A stretch of DNA of 11,252 bases from Hungatella sp. UBA5982 (lineage in GTDB: Bacteria; Bacillota; Clostridia; Lachnospirales; Lachnospiraceae), in assembly GCA_002429965.1 (NCBI GenBank), contig DJBG01000061.1:29533-40784 (forward strand). Reading direction: 5' to 3'. Position 1 is the first letter of the stretch. Each line of letters starts with the position of its first letter. Shown piece by piece: positions 1 through 6,362 of the stretch. The position numbers and the translations under genes are program-made. Below the pieces are notes generated by a model, which saw only the letters and a program-made list of their open reading frames with translations, had not been told where the DNA came from and did no database searches.

Positions 1-440
1 TGCAATTCTGTCAAAATTTTCTTAAGAAAATTAGGTAATTTTGCCCCCATGCGTCCAGCGTTTTCTAAAATTGATAATAACTCATTAATAATTAACCAAA
101 CAGAAACCAGGAGTGTAAATATTGATGTATATTTATAATTGACTCCAATCTCTCCCGCAAATTTATGGAGCATAAAGTCAGTACTAATTGATACCAGAAT
201 TATTAGAATATAACTAACCTTTTTGTAAATTCCAATGATACTCTTTTTACTGCTCCACCCGTATCTTTTATTATTAGGGTGTTCGATTGCTTCTTTTTTT
301 GCCGCAAGCATTCCTGAAATATAATCTATTACCATTAATATCATCAATAGAATTATCGCTGGAAACAGTAAACTATACTTATCCATAATCCAAGTGCCAA
401 TTATTCCAGTTATCCCCACTTCAAATTTTTTCTTATCCAT
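1..440 (-). CDS. Phage-type holin (toxin secretion/phage lysis holin family), C-terminus cut by window edge
   Basis: The reading frame starts at an ATG at 440, preceded by an AAAGGAG ribosome binding site seven bases upstream, and runs off the left edge after 146 codons. The protein is small and very hydrophobic. Membrane segments lie at about residues 23-46, 75-92 and 103-123. Family hallmarks are the motif DYISGMLAAKK after the first segment, the central GWSSKKSIIGIYKKV stretch, and the C-terminal LLSILENAGRMGAKLPNFLKK. These are typical of the clostridial/phage holin_4 family (established knowledge). Holins form lesions in the cytoplasmic membrane that release cytoplasmic endolysins. Family members are usually 130-150 residues, so only a few residues are probably missing. 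Two lysozymes without signal peptides lie nearby, which fits a lysis role, although here they are not in one simple operon with the holin. Confidence 0.9.
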   Translation of the reverse strand, partial: MDKKKFEVGITGIIGTWIMDKYSLLFPAIILLMILMVIDYISGMLAAKKEAIEHPNNKRYGWSSKKSIIGIYKKVSYILIILVSISTDFMLHKFAGEIGVNYKYTSIFTLLVSVWLIINELLSILENAGRMGAKLPNFLKKILTEL

Positions 441-760
441 AAAGCACTCTCCTTTCATATAATTTATTCCATAGATAAAACACCCTGATTGAATATTAAC
501 CTATTTTTTAAAAATCTTTTTTTACGCAATCGCCGGTATTTACTTATATAAATATATAAAGGTATTTCATCCTGATATGTAAACCCGGTTTCACATTCAT
601 TTGTTCATTTTATTGCTTTATTGATCTTTGAATCATCCAGATCCTAATTAAAAAATTGCCATTTTCTTTTCCGAGGAAAATTTGGCTCTTCCTAGTATAA
701 TAATCATCAGAAGATGAATAAGGTATAATATTGAATCAAAGAATCACTTAGGAGGCCTTC
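441..760. other. Divergent A/T-rich intergenic region between holin and lipoprotein genes
   Basis: No convincing gene was found in these 320 bases. They must carry the promoters of the two divergent genes. For the holin (minus strand), a TTTACA box read from around 583 is followed after about 19 bases by a poor TATATA box; this is weak. The AT-rich centre carries a GGTATTT direct repeat at about 535 and 561. The plus-strand side is described separately. Confidence 0.5.
667..729 (+). promoter_or_regulatory. Probable promoter and operator-like palindrome for the RsiV-like lipoprotein
   Basis: Two perfect TATAAT hexamers occur at 696-701 and 724-729 on the plus strand, ahead of the start at 761. 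Neither has a good -35 hexamer at the usual distance, so the promoter may depend on an activator or be weak. A perfect 6-2-6 inverted repeat, TTTTCCgaGGAAAA, lies at 667-680, just upstream of the first box, and could be an operator. The AGGAGG ribosome binding site follows at 750-755. Confidence 0.4.
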
Positions 761-1630
761 ATGAATTATTTACATTTTTCTAAGAGAACAGCTGCTATCC
801 TGTTCTCGTCCGTACTTCTGCTCACTCTTAGTTCCTGTTCACATAATAGCGGCGTTTCCAGTTCGCCTTCCAGTTCTGCCCCCCCTTCCAGCCAACCTGA
901 TTCTACCCAGACACCAAGTGAAAAGCCACTACAACCAGCCCCCGGTTCAGGCGCTGCCAAAGAACAAAGCAGCGGTATAAAATCGGCAGCCGAAACGTAC
1001 AAAATATTGGTTTATACAGAAGCACCCAATAAAGATAGCTCAATTAAAATTCAATATCCAAGTTTTTCCGGAAATGGTTTCGATGCATTAAATACATTGA
1101 TCTATCATAAAGTTCAAAGCTTTGCAAAAATTGATACATCACTATTCTCAAGTGATACCGGTTTAACCATCGATTATCAGACCGCAGTTACACTGCAAAA
1201 CAGTAAAATAGTGAGTATTGTTTTTTGGGGTTCAAGCTATGCCGAGGGTGGCGCATATCCGATCAATAACCTGGTCCCACTCAATATCGATTTACAGTCT
1301 TTGAAAGAAATTACTCTCAAAGATTTGTATGCAGCCAATGCAGACTTTGAAAAGGTGTTTTTTGATAAAGCCTTTTTCCCTGAGAATCCAATAACCTCAT
1401 ATGATAAAACCAGTTTTCCGGTAATGCTCAAACTCCAATCGCCGGATTATCAAACAATAGACCCTTTTAGCATACCGGATAATGTTTCCTGTTTTCTTAA
1501 GCCTGACGGCATTGTGCTAAGTATGCCTGCTGTACACGCAACCGGATGCGATCACTTCGAAGCTCAGCTTAAATACAGTGATATACAGCAGTTCTATCTG
1601 CTCAGCCAGAATTATTGGGAAAATAAATAA
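761..1630 (+). CDS. Surface lipoprotein with DUF4163/DUF3298 (PdaC/RsiV-like) extracytoplasmic domains
   Basis: The start ATG at 761 has AGGAGG five bases upstream. The 289-residue product begins with a lipoprotein signal peptide: positive FSKR, a hydrophobic stretch, then lipobox L-S-S-C with the acylated cysteine at residue 26. A Ser/Pro/Gln-rich low-complexity linker (about 27-75) should span the cell wall. Residues about 80-160 resemble the PdaC-type DUF4163 domain (IQYPSFSG, then a beta-rich region with SIVFWGSSYAEGGAYP). Residues about 180-285 resemble DUF3298 (ITLKDLYAANADF; FLKPDGIVLSM). In Bacillus subtilis these domains form the extracytoplasmic part of RsiV, an anti-sigma factor that binds lysozyme, and the N-terminal part of the deacetylase PdaC. 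No cytoplasmic anti-sigma segment and no deacetylase domain are present, so only a binding role can be suggested. The gene stands alone between oppositely oriented genes, next to a lysozyme. Confidence 0.8.
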   Translation: MNYLHFSKRTAAILFSSVLLLTLSSCSHNSGVSSSPSSSAPPSSQPDSTQTPSEKPLQPAPGSGAAKEQSSGIKSAAETYKILVYTEAPNKDSSIKIQYPSFSGNGFDALNTLIYHKVQSFAKIDTSLFSSDTGLTIDYQTAVTLQNSKIVSIVFWGSSYAEGGAYPINNLVPLNIDLQSLKEITLKDLYAANADFEKVFFDKAFFPENPITSYDKTSFPVMLKLQSPDYQTIDPFSIPDNVSCFLKPDGIVLSMPAVHATGCDHFEAQLKYSDIQQFYLLSQNYWENK

Positions 1631-1664
1631 TCGGCCAAAGTGTTTTACCTTTGACCGATTATTT
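1625..1664. terminator. Bidirectional intrinsic terminator between convergent genes
   Basis: A 16-bp stem (AAATAATCGGCCAAAG at 1625-1640, its near-perfect complement at 1649-1664, one C/A mismatch) closes an eight-base loop. It overlaps the stop codon of the lipoprotein gene and ends 30 bases from the stop of the convergent muralytic gene. The A/T-rich outer arms give U-rich ends in both directions. On the minus strand the mismatch becomes a G-U wobble. Confidence 0.8.
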
Positions 1665-1694
1665 GCGTTTATAGCATTATGTAAACTATTGATT

Positions 1695-2618
1695 TTAATT
1701 TAATGCATTATACCAATAGGTCGCCTGATTCCCCCGTGTCTGATCCTGGGAAGCATTTGCCGGTCTTTCGTAATTATGCAAAAATGCACAGGCAAGGTAA
1801 TAAGCACTTTCTGTAGAACGGGTAAACTGTGTGAAAGACATATTATATGTAGAAGTAGCATAAAACTGCAGACCTGCACTTACCTCATACAGAATACGTT
1901 TCAATTCACTGTCCATATCAGCAACCGGCAATTTGTTGCTCTGGGCCCAGTTTATATAATTTGTCGCCGGTGTCCACTGAACCAAACCAAAACCACCACT
2001 CATGTTATTCTCTTTCAGACTCTGCCAGATACCTGGATTAATTGTACTTTCTGTCTGCATATTTCCAAGCATACCGCAGATAGCATTTTTAGTCCAACCC
2101 TTGCCGCGTAAATAATTTAGGATATATTGAGCATTTACGGTCATTTGACTCTGTGTCAGATAGCTGTTACTGCAATATATTGTTCCATTTCCGGAGGACG
2201 GATAAGTAGTATAGCCAAAAAGAAACTGCCAGGTGGTGGGACCAATAATACCATCGGCCGAAATCCCCATCTTCTGCTGGAAATTTTTTGCAACAGTTAC
2301 AGAGTTAGCACCGAAAGCGCCGTCCACAGTGATGGTTTCAAATTTGCTCAGCAGATACTGCGCTGCTCTGGCTGCGTAGTTGTTGGTTCCATTCTGCACT
2401 GTGACGACCAGAGCAGACAGGGTGCCCGCCCCTGCAATTCCGTCAGCCGCGAGGCCTTTGCTCTTTTGGAAATTGGTCACAGCAGTTTTGGTACCTGAAC
2501 CAAAACTTCCGTCTATCGTGAGAGAATACCCTTGGTAAGTCAGCAAGCACTGTAAGGCGCTTACGTCTTTCCCTGAACTGCCTGTCTGTAAAACAGGCCA
2601 AGCTGGAGTCGCTGCCAT
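1695..2618 (-). CDS. Muralytic enzyme: two PG_binding_1 repeats plus phage tail lysozyme domain
   Basis: The ATG at 2618 is preceded by AAGG eight bases upstream; the product has 307 residues and no signal peptide. Residues about 7-70 and 78-135 are two peptidoglycan-binding repeats. Each has a hydrophobic helix and the pattern DGxFGxxTxxAVxxFQ...DGIxGxxT ([27 protein letters not shown]). Residues about 152-305 match the phage tail lysozyme domain: an N-terminal helical region, then [14 protein letters not shown] with Glu190 as the likely catalytic acid, then [10 protein letters not shown], an aromatic-rich core and a C-terminal NYERP segment. Such proteins cleave the glycan strand of peptidoglycan. 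Lack of a secretion signal implies release by holin or lysis, or delivery by a particle. Upstream DNA (2619-2746) contains a small perfect palindrome, AGAAGcgtCTTCT at 2678-2690, but no good promoter hexamers. Confidence 0.88.
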   Translation of the reverse strand: MAATPAWPVLQTGSSGKDVSALQCLLTYQGYSLTIDGSFGSGTKTAVTNFQKSKGLAADGIAGAGTLSALVVTVQNGTNNYAARAAQYLLSKFETITVDGAFGANSVTVAKNFQQKMGISADGIIGPTTWQFLFGYTTYPSSGNGTIYCSNSYLTQSQMTVNAQYILNYLRGKGWTKNAICGMLGNMQTESTINPGIWQSLKENNMSGGFGLVQWTPATNYINWAQSNKLPVADMDSELKRILYEVSAGLQFYATSTYNMSFTQFTRSTESAYYLACAFLHNYERPANASQDQTRGNQATYWYNALN

Positions 2619-2746
2619 AATTTTTACCTTCTTTCATAGATTAATTGAAGCACCCCTAAAGTGTCGCGCGCCGTTTCAGAAGCGTCTTCTAACAGATAGA
2701 AAGAAAGATAGATTCAAAATAGAAACTCCCCGTTCAAACTTTTTTA

Positions 2747-2806
2747 AATAAGGAGCCGCTGTAACATAGGTGAGTGATCATCTATCTTACGGCAGCTCCT
2801 TTATTT
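2747..2806. repeat. Orphan 60-nt hairpin between the two divergent lysozyme genes (terminator-like)
   Basis: The outer arms are AAATAAGGAGCCGCTGTAA (2747-2765) and TTACGGCAGCTCCTTTATT (2788-2806). An inner stem ATAGGTGA/TCATCTAT encloses a four-base loop. The result is one long imperfect hairpin. It looks like an intrinsic terminator but sits between the 5' ends of two divergent genes, where no transcript should end. Its 3' arm is closely related to the 3' arm of the hairpin after the GH24 lysozyme (TCTATyTTACGGCA then GCTC). Confidence 0.7.
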
Positions 2807-2860
2807 AATACATTGGGTATATAAGGTTTACATTTTCGGTTAACGGTTCTTTCTATTTTG

Positions 2861-2874
2861 TGTAACTGGTTACA
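2861..2874. promoter_or_regulatory. Operator-like palindrome upstream of GH24 lysozyme
   Basis: TGTAACtgGTTACA is a perfect 6-2-6 inverted repeat 29 bases before the lysozyme ATG and 16 bases before its ribosome binding site. A TTTACA box lies at 2827-2832, but no good -10 is found at the normal distance. The palindrome is therefore either at the transcription start or within a short leader. A dimeric repressor site is the simplest reading; no cognate regulator is visible in the window. Confidence 0.4.
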
Positions 2875-2903
2875 AGTTGAAAAAATAGAAAAGGAGAAAA
2901 AAA

Positions 2904-3407
2904 ATGAAACTTAACACAACAGGATTAGATTTTATCAAAAAATGGGAGGGTTATAAGGATACCGTTTACAAAGACTTAGCAGGATATCTTACCGTGGGCT
3001 ATGGCCATAAGGTCACAAGTTCGGATAATTTGAAGCTAGGTGATAAGATTACGGAAAAGAAGGCCACTGATTTCTTAACTGCAGATGTTAAGAAAGCAGA
3101 AGATGCCGTAAACTCTCATCCTAAGATTTCTAAAATGAGTCAGAATATGTTTAATGCGGTAACTTCCTTAGTTTTTAATGTAGGGCGAGACCCGGTAAAA
3201 ACTAAAACGAATGATCTTTATAAGGCATTAAATGATGACAACACCTATAAATCACCTATTTCAACCTCTTGTAAGAATGCTGTGGTTACAGGCTTTACAT
3301 ATACCAAAGCCGGCGGTAATAGAGTTGAAGGTTTAGTAAACAGAAGAAATGCAGAATTGAATGTATTCTTAGGAACCACTGACAAAGTATATATTTCCAT
3401 GAAATAA
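2904..3407 (+). CDS. GH24 (T4-type) lysozyme / endolysin
   Basis: The ATG at 2904 has AAGGAG seven bases upstream. The 167-residue product is a compact GH24 muramidase. It has the family active site near the N-terminus: WEG with Glu15, then YKDLAGYLTVGYGH, giving the Glu15-Asp24-Thr30 triad seen in T4-like lysozymes. The C-terminal part has the conserved RVEGLVNRRNAELNVF element. The reaction is hydrolysis of the MurNAc-GlcNAc bond. There is no signal peptide and no N-terminal membrane anchor, so it should stay in the cytoplasm until a holin or lysis frees it. It has no cell-wall-binding domain, unlike its divergent neighbour. The gene is monocistronic, flanked on both sides by related hairpins, and ends at a strong terminator shared with the convergent lipoprotein gene. 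Confidence 0.92.
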   Translation: MKLNTTGLDFIKKWEGYKDTVYKDLAGYLTVGYGHKVTSSDNLKLGDKITEKKATDFLTADVKKAEDAVNSHPKISKMSQNMFNAVTSLVFNVGRDPVKTKTNDLYKALNDDNTYKSPISTSCKNAVVTGFTYTKAGGNRVEGLVNRRNAELNVFLGTTDKVYISMK

Positions 3408-3414
3408 AGTAAGA

Positions 3415-3468
3415 AAAAAGAGCGTGCCGTTCAATAGCTTAAAGTCTATTTTACGGCACGCTCTTTTT
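3415..3468. terminator. Strong bidirectional terminator
   Basis: A perfect 16-bp stem, AAAAAGAGCGTGCCGT (3415-3430) with ACGGCACGCTCTTTTT (3453-3468), is extended inside the loop by AATAG/CTATT. The T run on each strand gives a classic rho-independent signal in both directions. It serves the lysozyme gene on the plus strand and the convergent lipoprotein gene on the minus strand. Confidence 0.93.
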
Positions 3469-3514
3469 CTATGCATATTATGATTTAAATTTACTTTACT
3501 TCAGTCCTGTTTTA

Positions 3515-4102
3515 TTATCCTGGTGTTATTCCATACCCTTCCCCATCTTTTGGCATTTCACCATTTCCGCTGTTAATAGCTATAATCTTAAGCTTTCCAT
3601 CTGATGAATCATTAGCAAACCATATATCTCCATTCCCTATTATATATCCAACCGAATTTCCCCATACATTCTCTGTGTCTGCATCCTTTATTTGTAACTT
3701 AAATTTATCATTAAATATTAAGCTGTAGTTTTCAAGAAATGCATCTTTATCTTTAATATATATCTTTTTTCCATCCAGATTAATGTTAAGTGGATATTGA
3801 ATGATGTCCGCTAGTTCCTGTCTTTCATCATTCTCGATTAATTCAATAACCTTTTTTGCAAAATCTTCTATTTCGTCCTTGCTGTGCCCACTATCTTTTG
3901 AATCGTTATCATTCAATGTTATATCTTGCTTTTTTTCAATGTCTGATTCATTGATTTGTTCTGGAGCTGAATTTTCATTTTTTATGATATCTTTTTCTGA
4001 TACGGCTGTTTCATTATTTCCTTGATCAATATTTACACTTTCTTTCCTGCATCCAGTCAAACAAATACAGATGCAAAAAAATATAACAACTTTTTTTAAC
4101 AT
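3515..4102 (-). CDS. Small lipoprotein of unknown function, possibly NTF2-like, downstream of agrB
   Basis: The chosen start is the ATG at 4102, giving 195 residues, because GGGAG lies nine bases upstream and the protein then opens directly with a lipoprotein signal peptide (MLKK, hydrophobic core, lipobox L-T-G-C, acylated Cys18). An in-frame ATG at 4159 would add 19 residues before the signal peptide, and it lies inside a hairpin; it is unlikely. Residues about 19-75 are a charged Asn/Asp/Glu/Lys linker. Residues about 77-170 contain a helix (DFAKKVIELIENDERQELA), then KDAFLENYSLIFNDKFKLQI and a beta-rich part with GYIIGNGDIWFA. This layout recalls NTF2-like folds, but that is a weak, unaligned impression. 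The gene follows agrB on the same strand after a hairpin, so it may be transcribed by partial read-through. Confidence 0.8.
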   Translation of the reverse strand: MLKKVVIFFCICICLTGCRKESVNIDQGNNETAVSEKDIIKNENSAPEQINESDIEKKQDITLNDNDSKDSGHSKDEIEDFAKKVIELIENDERQELADIIQYPLNINLDGKKIYIKDKDAFLENYSLIFNDKFKLQIKDADTENVWGNSVGYIIGNGDIWFANDSSDGKLKIIAINSGNGEMPKDGEGYGITPG

Positions 4103-4144
4103 AATAGATCTCTCCCATCCGTCTTTTACTAATATGCCCTCCCC

Positions 4145-4209
4145 CATCAAAAAAATCATTCTGTTAAACGCCCTGCAGCATAGCCTTTAACTAAATGATT
4201 TTTTTGATG
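4145..4209 (-). terminator. Perfect 16-bp inverted repeat after agrB: terminator or attenuator
   Basis: CATCAAAAAAATCATT (4145-4160) is the exact reverse complement of 4194-4209. Inside lies a second matched pair, GTTAAA (4163-4168) and TTTAAC (4186-4191). On the minus strand the agr transcript would fold this 65-nt hairpin 25 bases after the agrB stop. The 3' arm contains seven consecutive U residues. It could end the agrDB transcript, or allow only part of it to continue into the lipoprotein gene that starts 43 bases later. Confidence 0.55.
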
Positions 4210-4233
4210 AAGTGATTATACTGCCAAAAGATA

Positions 4234-4803
4234 TTATTCACGCAATTCCTTATATTTACCAACAAGCATCGTAATAACCATTAGAAAAAAAGTAACCATC
4301 ATTAAAAGCAGATATTTATCACTTTTTAAAATCAGAAATACAATGGCTAAAGCAGCATCTGCCAGCAAATATCGTTTGAGCTGTTTCTTAAAATATATTT
4401 CTTCACCCCTATCTATAGGCCGATTCATATGCTTTACCGGATACATTACCCATACTGCCGCAATAAAAACAGATAAAAGCAATATGGAAAAAAGCATAGG
4501 CACAGCAATGAGCTTAACAATCAACAGAATTCCTGCATATGTAAGGTTAGATAATATCAAGCAATATGAATAATGTTCTAAATGCATCCCCCCTGCATAA
4601 GATCTTAATGGTATAAATATTGCCAAAAATAATAGTCCTTCAAGCAGCATATGTCCTAAGGCTGCTATCACAATACTAATTAGGAAGCTCAATGAAACTT
4701 CTAACCCTGTCTGAAAGCCATACTCATATACTTTCCTTTCTTCTTCTTTCACCACTCCTTTATAAACAACATAATTAGTTAGCTTTATTGCAAGTTTCTG
4801 CAT
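4234..4803 (-). CDS. agrB: AgrB: membrane cysteine protease that processes the AgrD autoinducer precursor
   Basis: This 189-residue integral membrane protein starts at the ATG at 4803, one base after the agrD stop. It has five to six hydrophobic segments. The catalytic pair is clear: in RSYAGGMHLEHYSYC, His74 and Cys81 are seven residues apart, as for His77/Cys84 in Staphylococcus aureus AgrB, preceded by the conserved R and GG. AgrB cuts the AgrD C-terminal tail, forms the thiolactone ring and takes part in export (established knowledge). Start and length agree with the family. It is translated together with agrD and most likely shares the promoter at about 5006-5034. The downstream hairpin separates it from the lipoprotein gene. 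Recognition is solid; the peptide specificity cannot be read from sequence. Confidence 0.95.
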   Translation of the reverse strand: MQKLAIKLTNYVVYKGVVKEEERKVYEYGFQTGLEVSLSFLISIVIAALGHMLLEGLLFLAIFIPLRSYAGGMHLEHYSYCLILSNLTYAGILLIVKLIAVPMLFSILLLSVFIAAVWVMYPVKHMNRPIDRGEEIYFKKQLKRYLLADAALAIVFLILKSDKYLLLMMVTFFLMVITMLVGKYKELRE

Positions 4804-4804
4804 A

Positions 4805-4954
4805 TTAAAATTTTCTATACTTTTTTACTTCTTCTGGCAGTTTAGGCTGGTGAAAAATATATGCACATTGTGTGCTCACTCCTAAAGCCACCATATGTAC
4901 TGCAAATAATGCCATAACGTTAGCTACCTTGATTTTAGCATTTAATTTTTTCAT
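4805..4954 (-). CDS. agrD: AgrD: autoinducing cyclic peptide precursor (49 aa)
   Basis: This short gene was found by translating the gap between agrC and agrB. From the ATG at 4954 (GAGAGG nine bases upstream) it encodes 49 residues; an in-frame ATG at 4963 directly abuts that site and is less likely. The layout is that of AgrD: a basic N-terminus (KKLNAKIK), an amphipathic or hydrophobic helix (about 9-26), a core STQCAYIF with Cys30, then HQPKLPEEV and a basic end KKYRKF. The QPKLPEE block matches the conserved C-terminal recognition segment of clostridial and staphylococcal AgrD peptides. The predicted signal is a thiolactone of Cys30 with Phe34 (ring CAYIF) carrying a short tail such as STQ; the exact cut sites are inference. 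Its stop is one base from the agrB start, so the two are translationally coupled. Confidence 0.9.
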   Translation of the reverse strand: MKKLNAKIKVANVMALFAVHMVALGVSTQCAYIFHQPKLPEEVKKYRKF

Positions 4955-5005
4955 ATCCTTCATCCTCTCTTCATACATTAATATTGTTAAGTAGTTGACA
5001 AATCG

Positions 5006-5034
5006 ATTATATCACTTAATAACTACCATTTAAA
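5006..5034 (-). promoter_or_regulatory. agrDB promoter with extended -10
   Basis: On the minus strand, TGATATAAT (5014-5006) is a perfect extended -10 (TG, one base, TATAAT). A weak TTTAAA -35 lies 17 bases upstream (5034-5029). Transcription should start near 4999, leaving a leader of about 45 bases before agrD. The weak -35 directly follows the direct repeats described separately, which fits an activator-dependent promoter. A near-identical element precedes agrA. Confidence 0.65.
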
Positions 5035-5039
5035 ACAAG

Positions 5040-5070
5040 TGTCATAATTACTGGTTTTGCTGTCAAAATT
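5040..5070 (-). promoter_or_regulatory. Candidate AgrA (LytTR) binding site: two 10-bp direct repeats, 21-bp period
   Basis: On the plus strand TGTCAtAATT (5040-5049) and TGTCAaAATT (5061-5070) match at 9 of 10 positions and start exactly 21 bp apart, two helical turns. LytTR regulators (AgrA, ComE, PlnC families) bind paired direct repeats of about 9 bp with 11-13 bp between them, next to the -35 of the target promoter. The proximal repeat ends five bases upstream of the putative -35 of agrDB. This is inference from geometry; the sequence is not the staphylococcal AgrA consensus. Confidence 0.6.
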
Positions 5071-5072
5071 AA

Positions 5073-6362
5073 TTAAATATTTAAAATAACTGTCAAGGTA
5101 AATACTCCGTTTTCTGTCTCGACATTTACAGATCCTTGATATTTCTCCACTGTCTTTCTAATAAAACTCACACCATACCCATGACTGGCATTCTCTGTTT
5201 TCGTTGTTTTTAAGTTTCCCCTGTCATCCCACTTTAAGGTATGATTGTAAGGATTTATAATGACAAGCACAAAAGCCCTCTTCTTTATTCCCATGTATAT
5301 CTGGATCGTTCTCTTATGTTCGTCACATATCCTTGTTGCCTCTATCGCATTATCTAAAGAATTTCCTAATATAATACTCAAGTCACTTTGCTGAATTGGA
5401 ATATCTTCCGGAATAAAGCTCTTGATCTTAAAATCAATTCCCATTTTCTTAGCATAAGAGTATTTAAAATTGATCAAGGTATCTATTACATTATTACCGC
5501 TATTCAATATCCGCTTTTCATCTTCTGAAGATATCTGGAGCAAATGATTTAAATCATTAATAGCCTCTTCATTTCTGCCATACTTTACATTCTCTCTTAG
5601 TAGTATTAACTGGTTTATAAGGTTATGCTTTTCTTTATAAAAATTGTCCATGGCCCTTTTTTGATCATCGGTATTCATCGCCAACAATTCAATCTGTTGT
5701 TCGTAAATAATATTTTCTTTTTGTATCACAAAACTCTCGGCTAGCTTTCCATAGATTTCAAAGATTATTAAATTAATGAGCAGGATTATATTAAGTGTGA
5801 TCATAACGGCTATTTTATGGTCATTTCCTCCTAAAAGGAAAATGTTGTGTACTATAAAAGCACTGCTGACCGGGATAAATAACATAAGTAAATAATAAAT
5901 GGTTGGGATCGTTGTTTTATCCTTTGAACGGAACCTTATGCTCATGATGCTAACTAACATTATTACAATTAATTTAGATATACCCGAACCCAGGGTAGCA
6001 AATTCCATATTTCCTACCGGTAATAATTTGAGGAAATTATAGCAAAATAATTCTATGATCATCCAAAACACATATAATAACACTACATATAAAACTTTTT
6101 TATTTCCTGCCTTATGAAAACCAATTACAGCAATAAGCGAAACTAAAACAACATTTATCACTAAAATCCATATGGAGGCATTCCCGCTATCATGTTCTAC
6201 TGCAACCTGGAATACATAAAACAAAGTCCATATTAATTTATTATACAGCTTATTTTTCTTCTTTTCAAAAAAAGCAGATAAATATTTGTATATAATCCAC
6301 ATTGTAATAAATGCCATTGTTATATCAAATAAAATGTCTGTATGGTTATACACTAATTTCAT
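5073..6362 (-). CDS. agrC: AgrC: peptide-sensing membrane histidine kinase
   Basis: The 429-residue product starts at 6362 with a GGGAG/GAAAG-rich upstream region. Its start overlaps the end of agrA by 17 bases in another frame. Residues about 1-205 contain six or so membrane segments, forming the polytopic sensor that binds the cyclic peptide. A coiled linker (about 206-240) leads to the dimerisation helix with KEKHNLINQL, placing the phospho-acceptor at His246. The ATP domain follows: N-box LGNSLDNAIEA with Asn337, and a G-box HGYGVSFIRKTVEKYQG near residue 395. This is the GHKL/HPK10 layout (HATPase_c_5), which lacks a classic F-box. The residue after the catalytic His is Asn rather than the more common Asp. 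It should phosphorylate the AgrA made from the same transcript. A 109-base gap with its own promoter separates it from agrD. Confidence 0.93.
   Translation of the reverse strand: MKLVYNHTDILFDITMAFITMWIIYKYLSAFFEKKKNKLYNKLIWTLFYVFQVAVEHDSGNASIWILVINVVLVSLIAVIGFHKAGNKKVLYVVLLYVFWMIIELFCYNFLKLLPVGNMEFATLGSGISKLIVIMLVSIMSIRFRSKDKTTIPTIYYLLMLFIPVSSAFIVHNIFLLGGNDHKIAVMITLNIILLINLIIFEIYGKLAESFVIQKENIIYEQQIELLAMNTDDQKRAMDNFYKEKHNLINQLILLRENVKYGRNEEAINDLNHLLQISSEDEKRILNSGNNVIDTLINFKYSYAKKMGIDFKIKSFIPEDIPIQQSDLSIILGNSLDNAIEATRICDEHKRTIQIYMGIKKRAFVLVIINPYNHTLKWDDRGNLKTTKTENASHGYGVSFIRKTVEKYQGSVNVETENGVFTLTVILNI

Noticed and set aside
1776..2498. Plus-strand open frames across the muralytic gene
   Set aside because: They lie antisense to a well-recognised two-repeat lysozyme, lack ribosome binding sites and show no family motifs.
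1..3470. Complete prophage
   Set aside because: Only holin and lysozymes are seen; no integrase, structural, packaging or attachment-site sequence is in the window, so a phage remnant or domesticated module is all that can be said.
4103..4159. Longer start for the second lipoprotein
   Set aside because: Adds residues ahead of the signal peptide and starts inside the 4145-4209 hairpin.
5091..5095. Third TGTCA copy, inside agrC
   Set aside because: Matches only the TGTCAA core and lies 30 bp from the next copy, off the 21-bp period, so it is not counted as part of the site.
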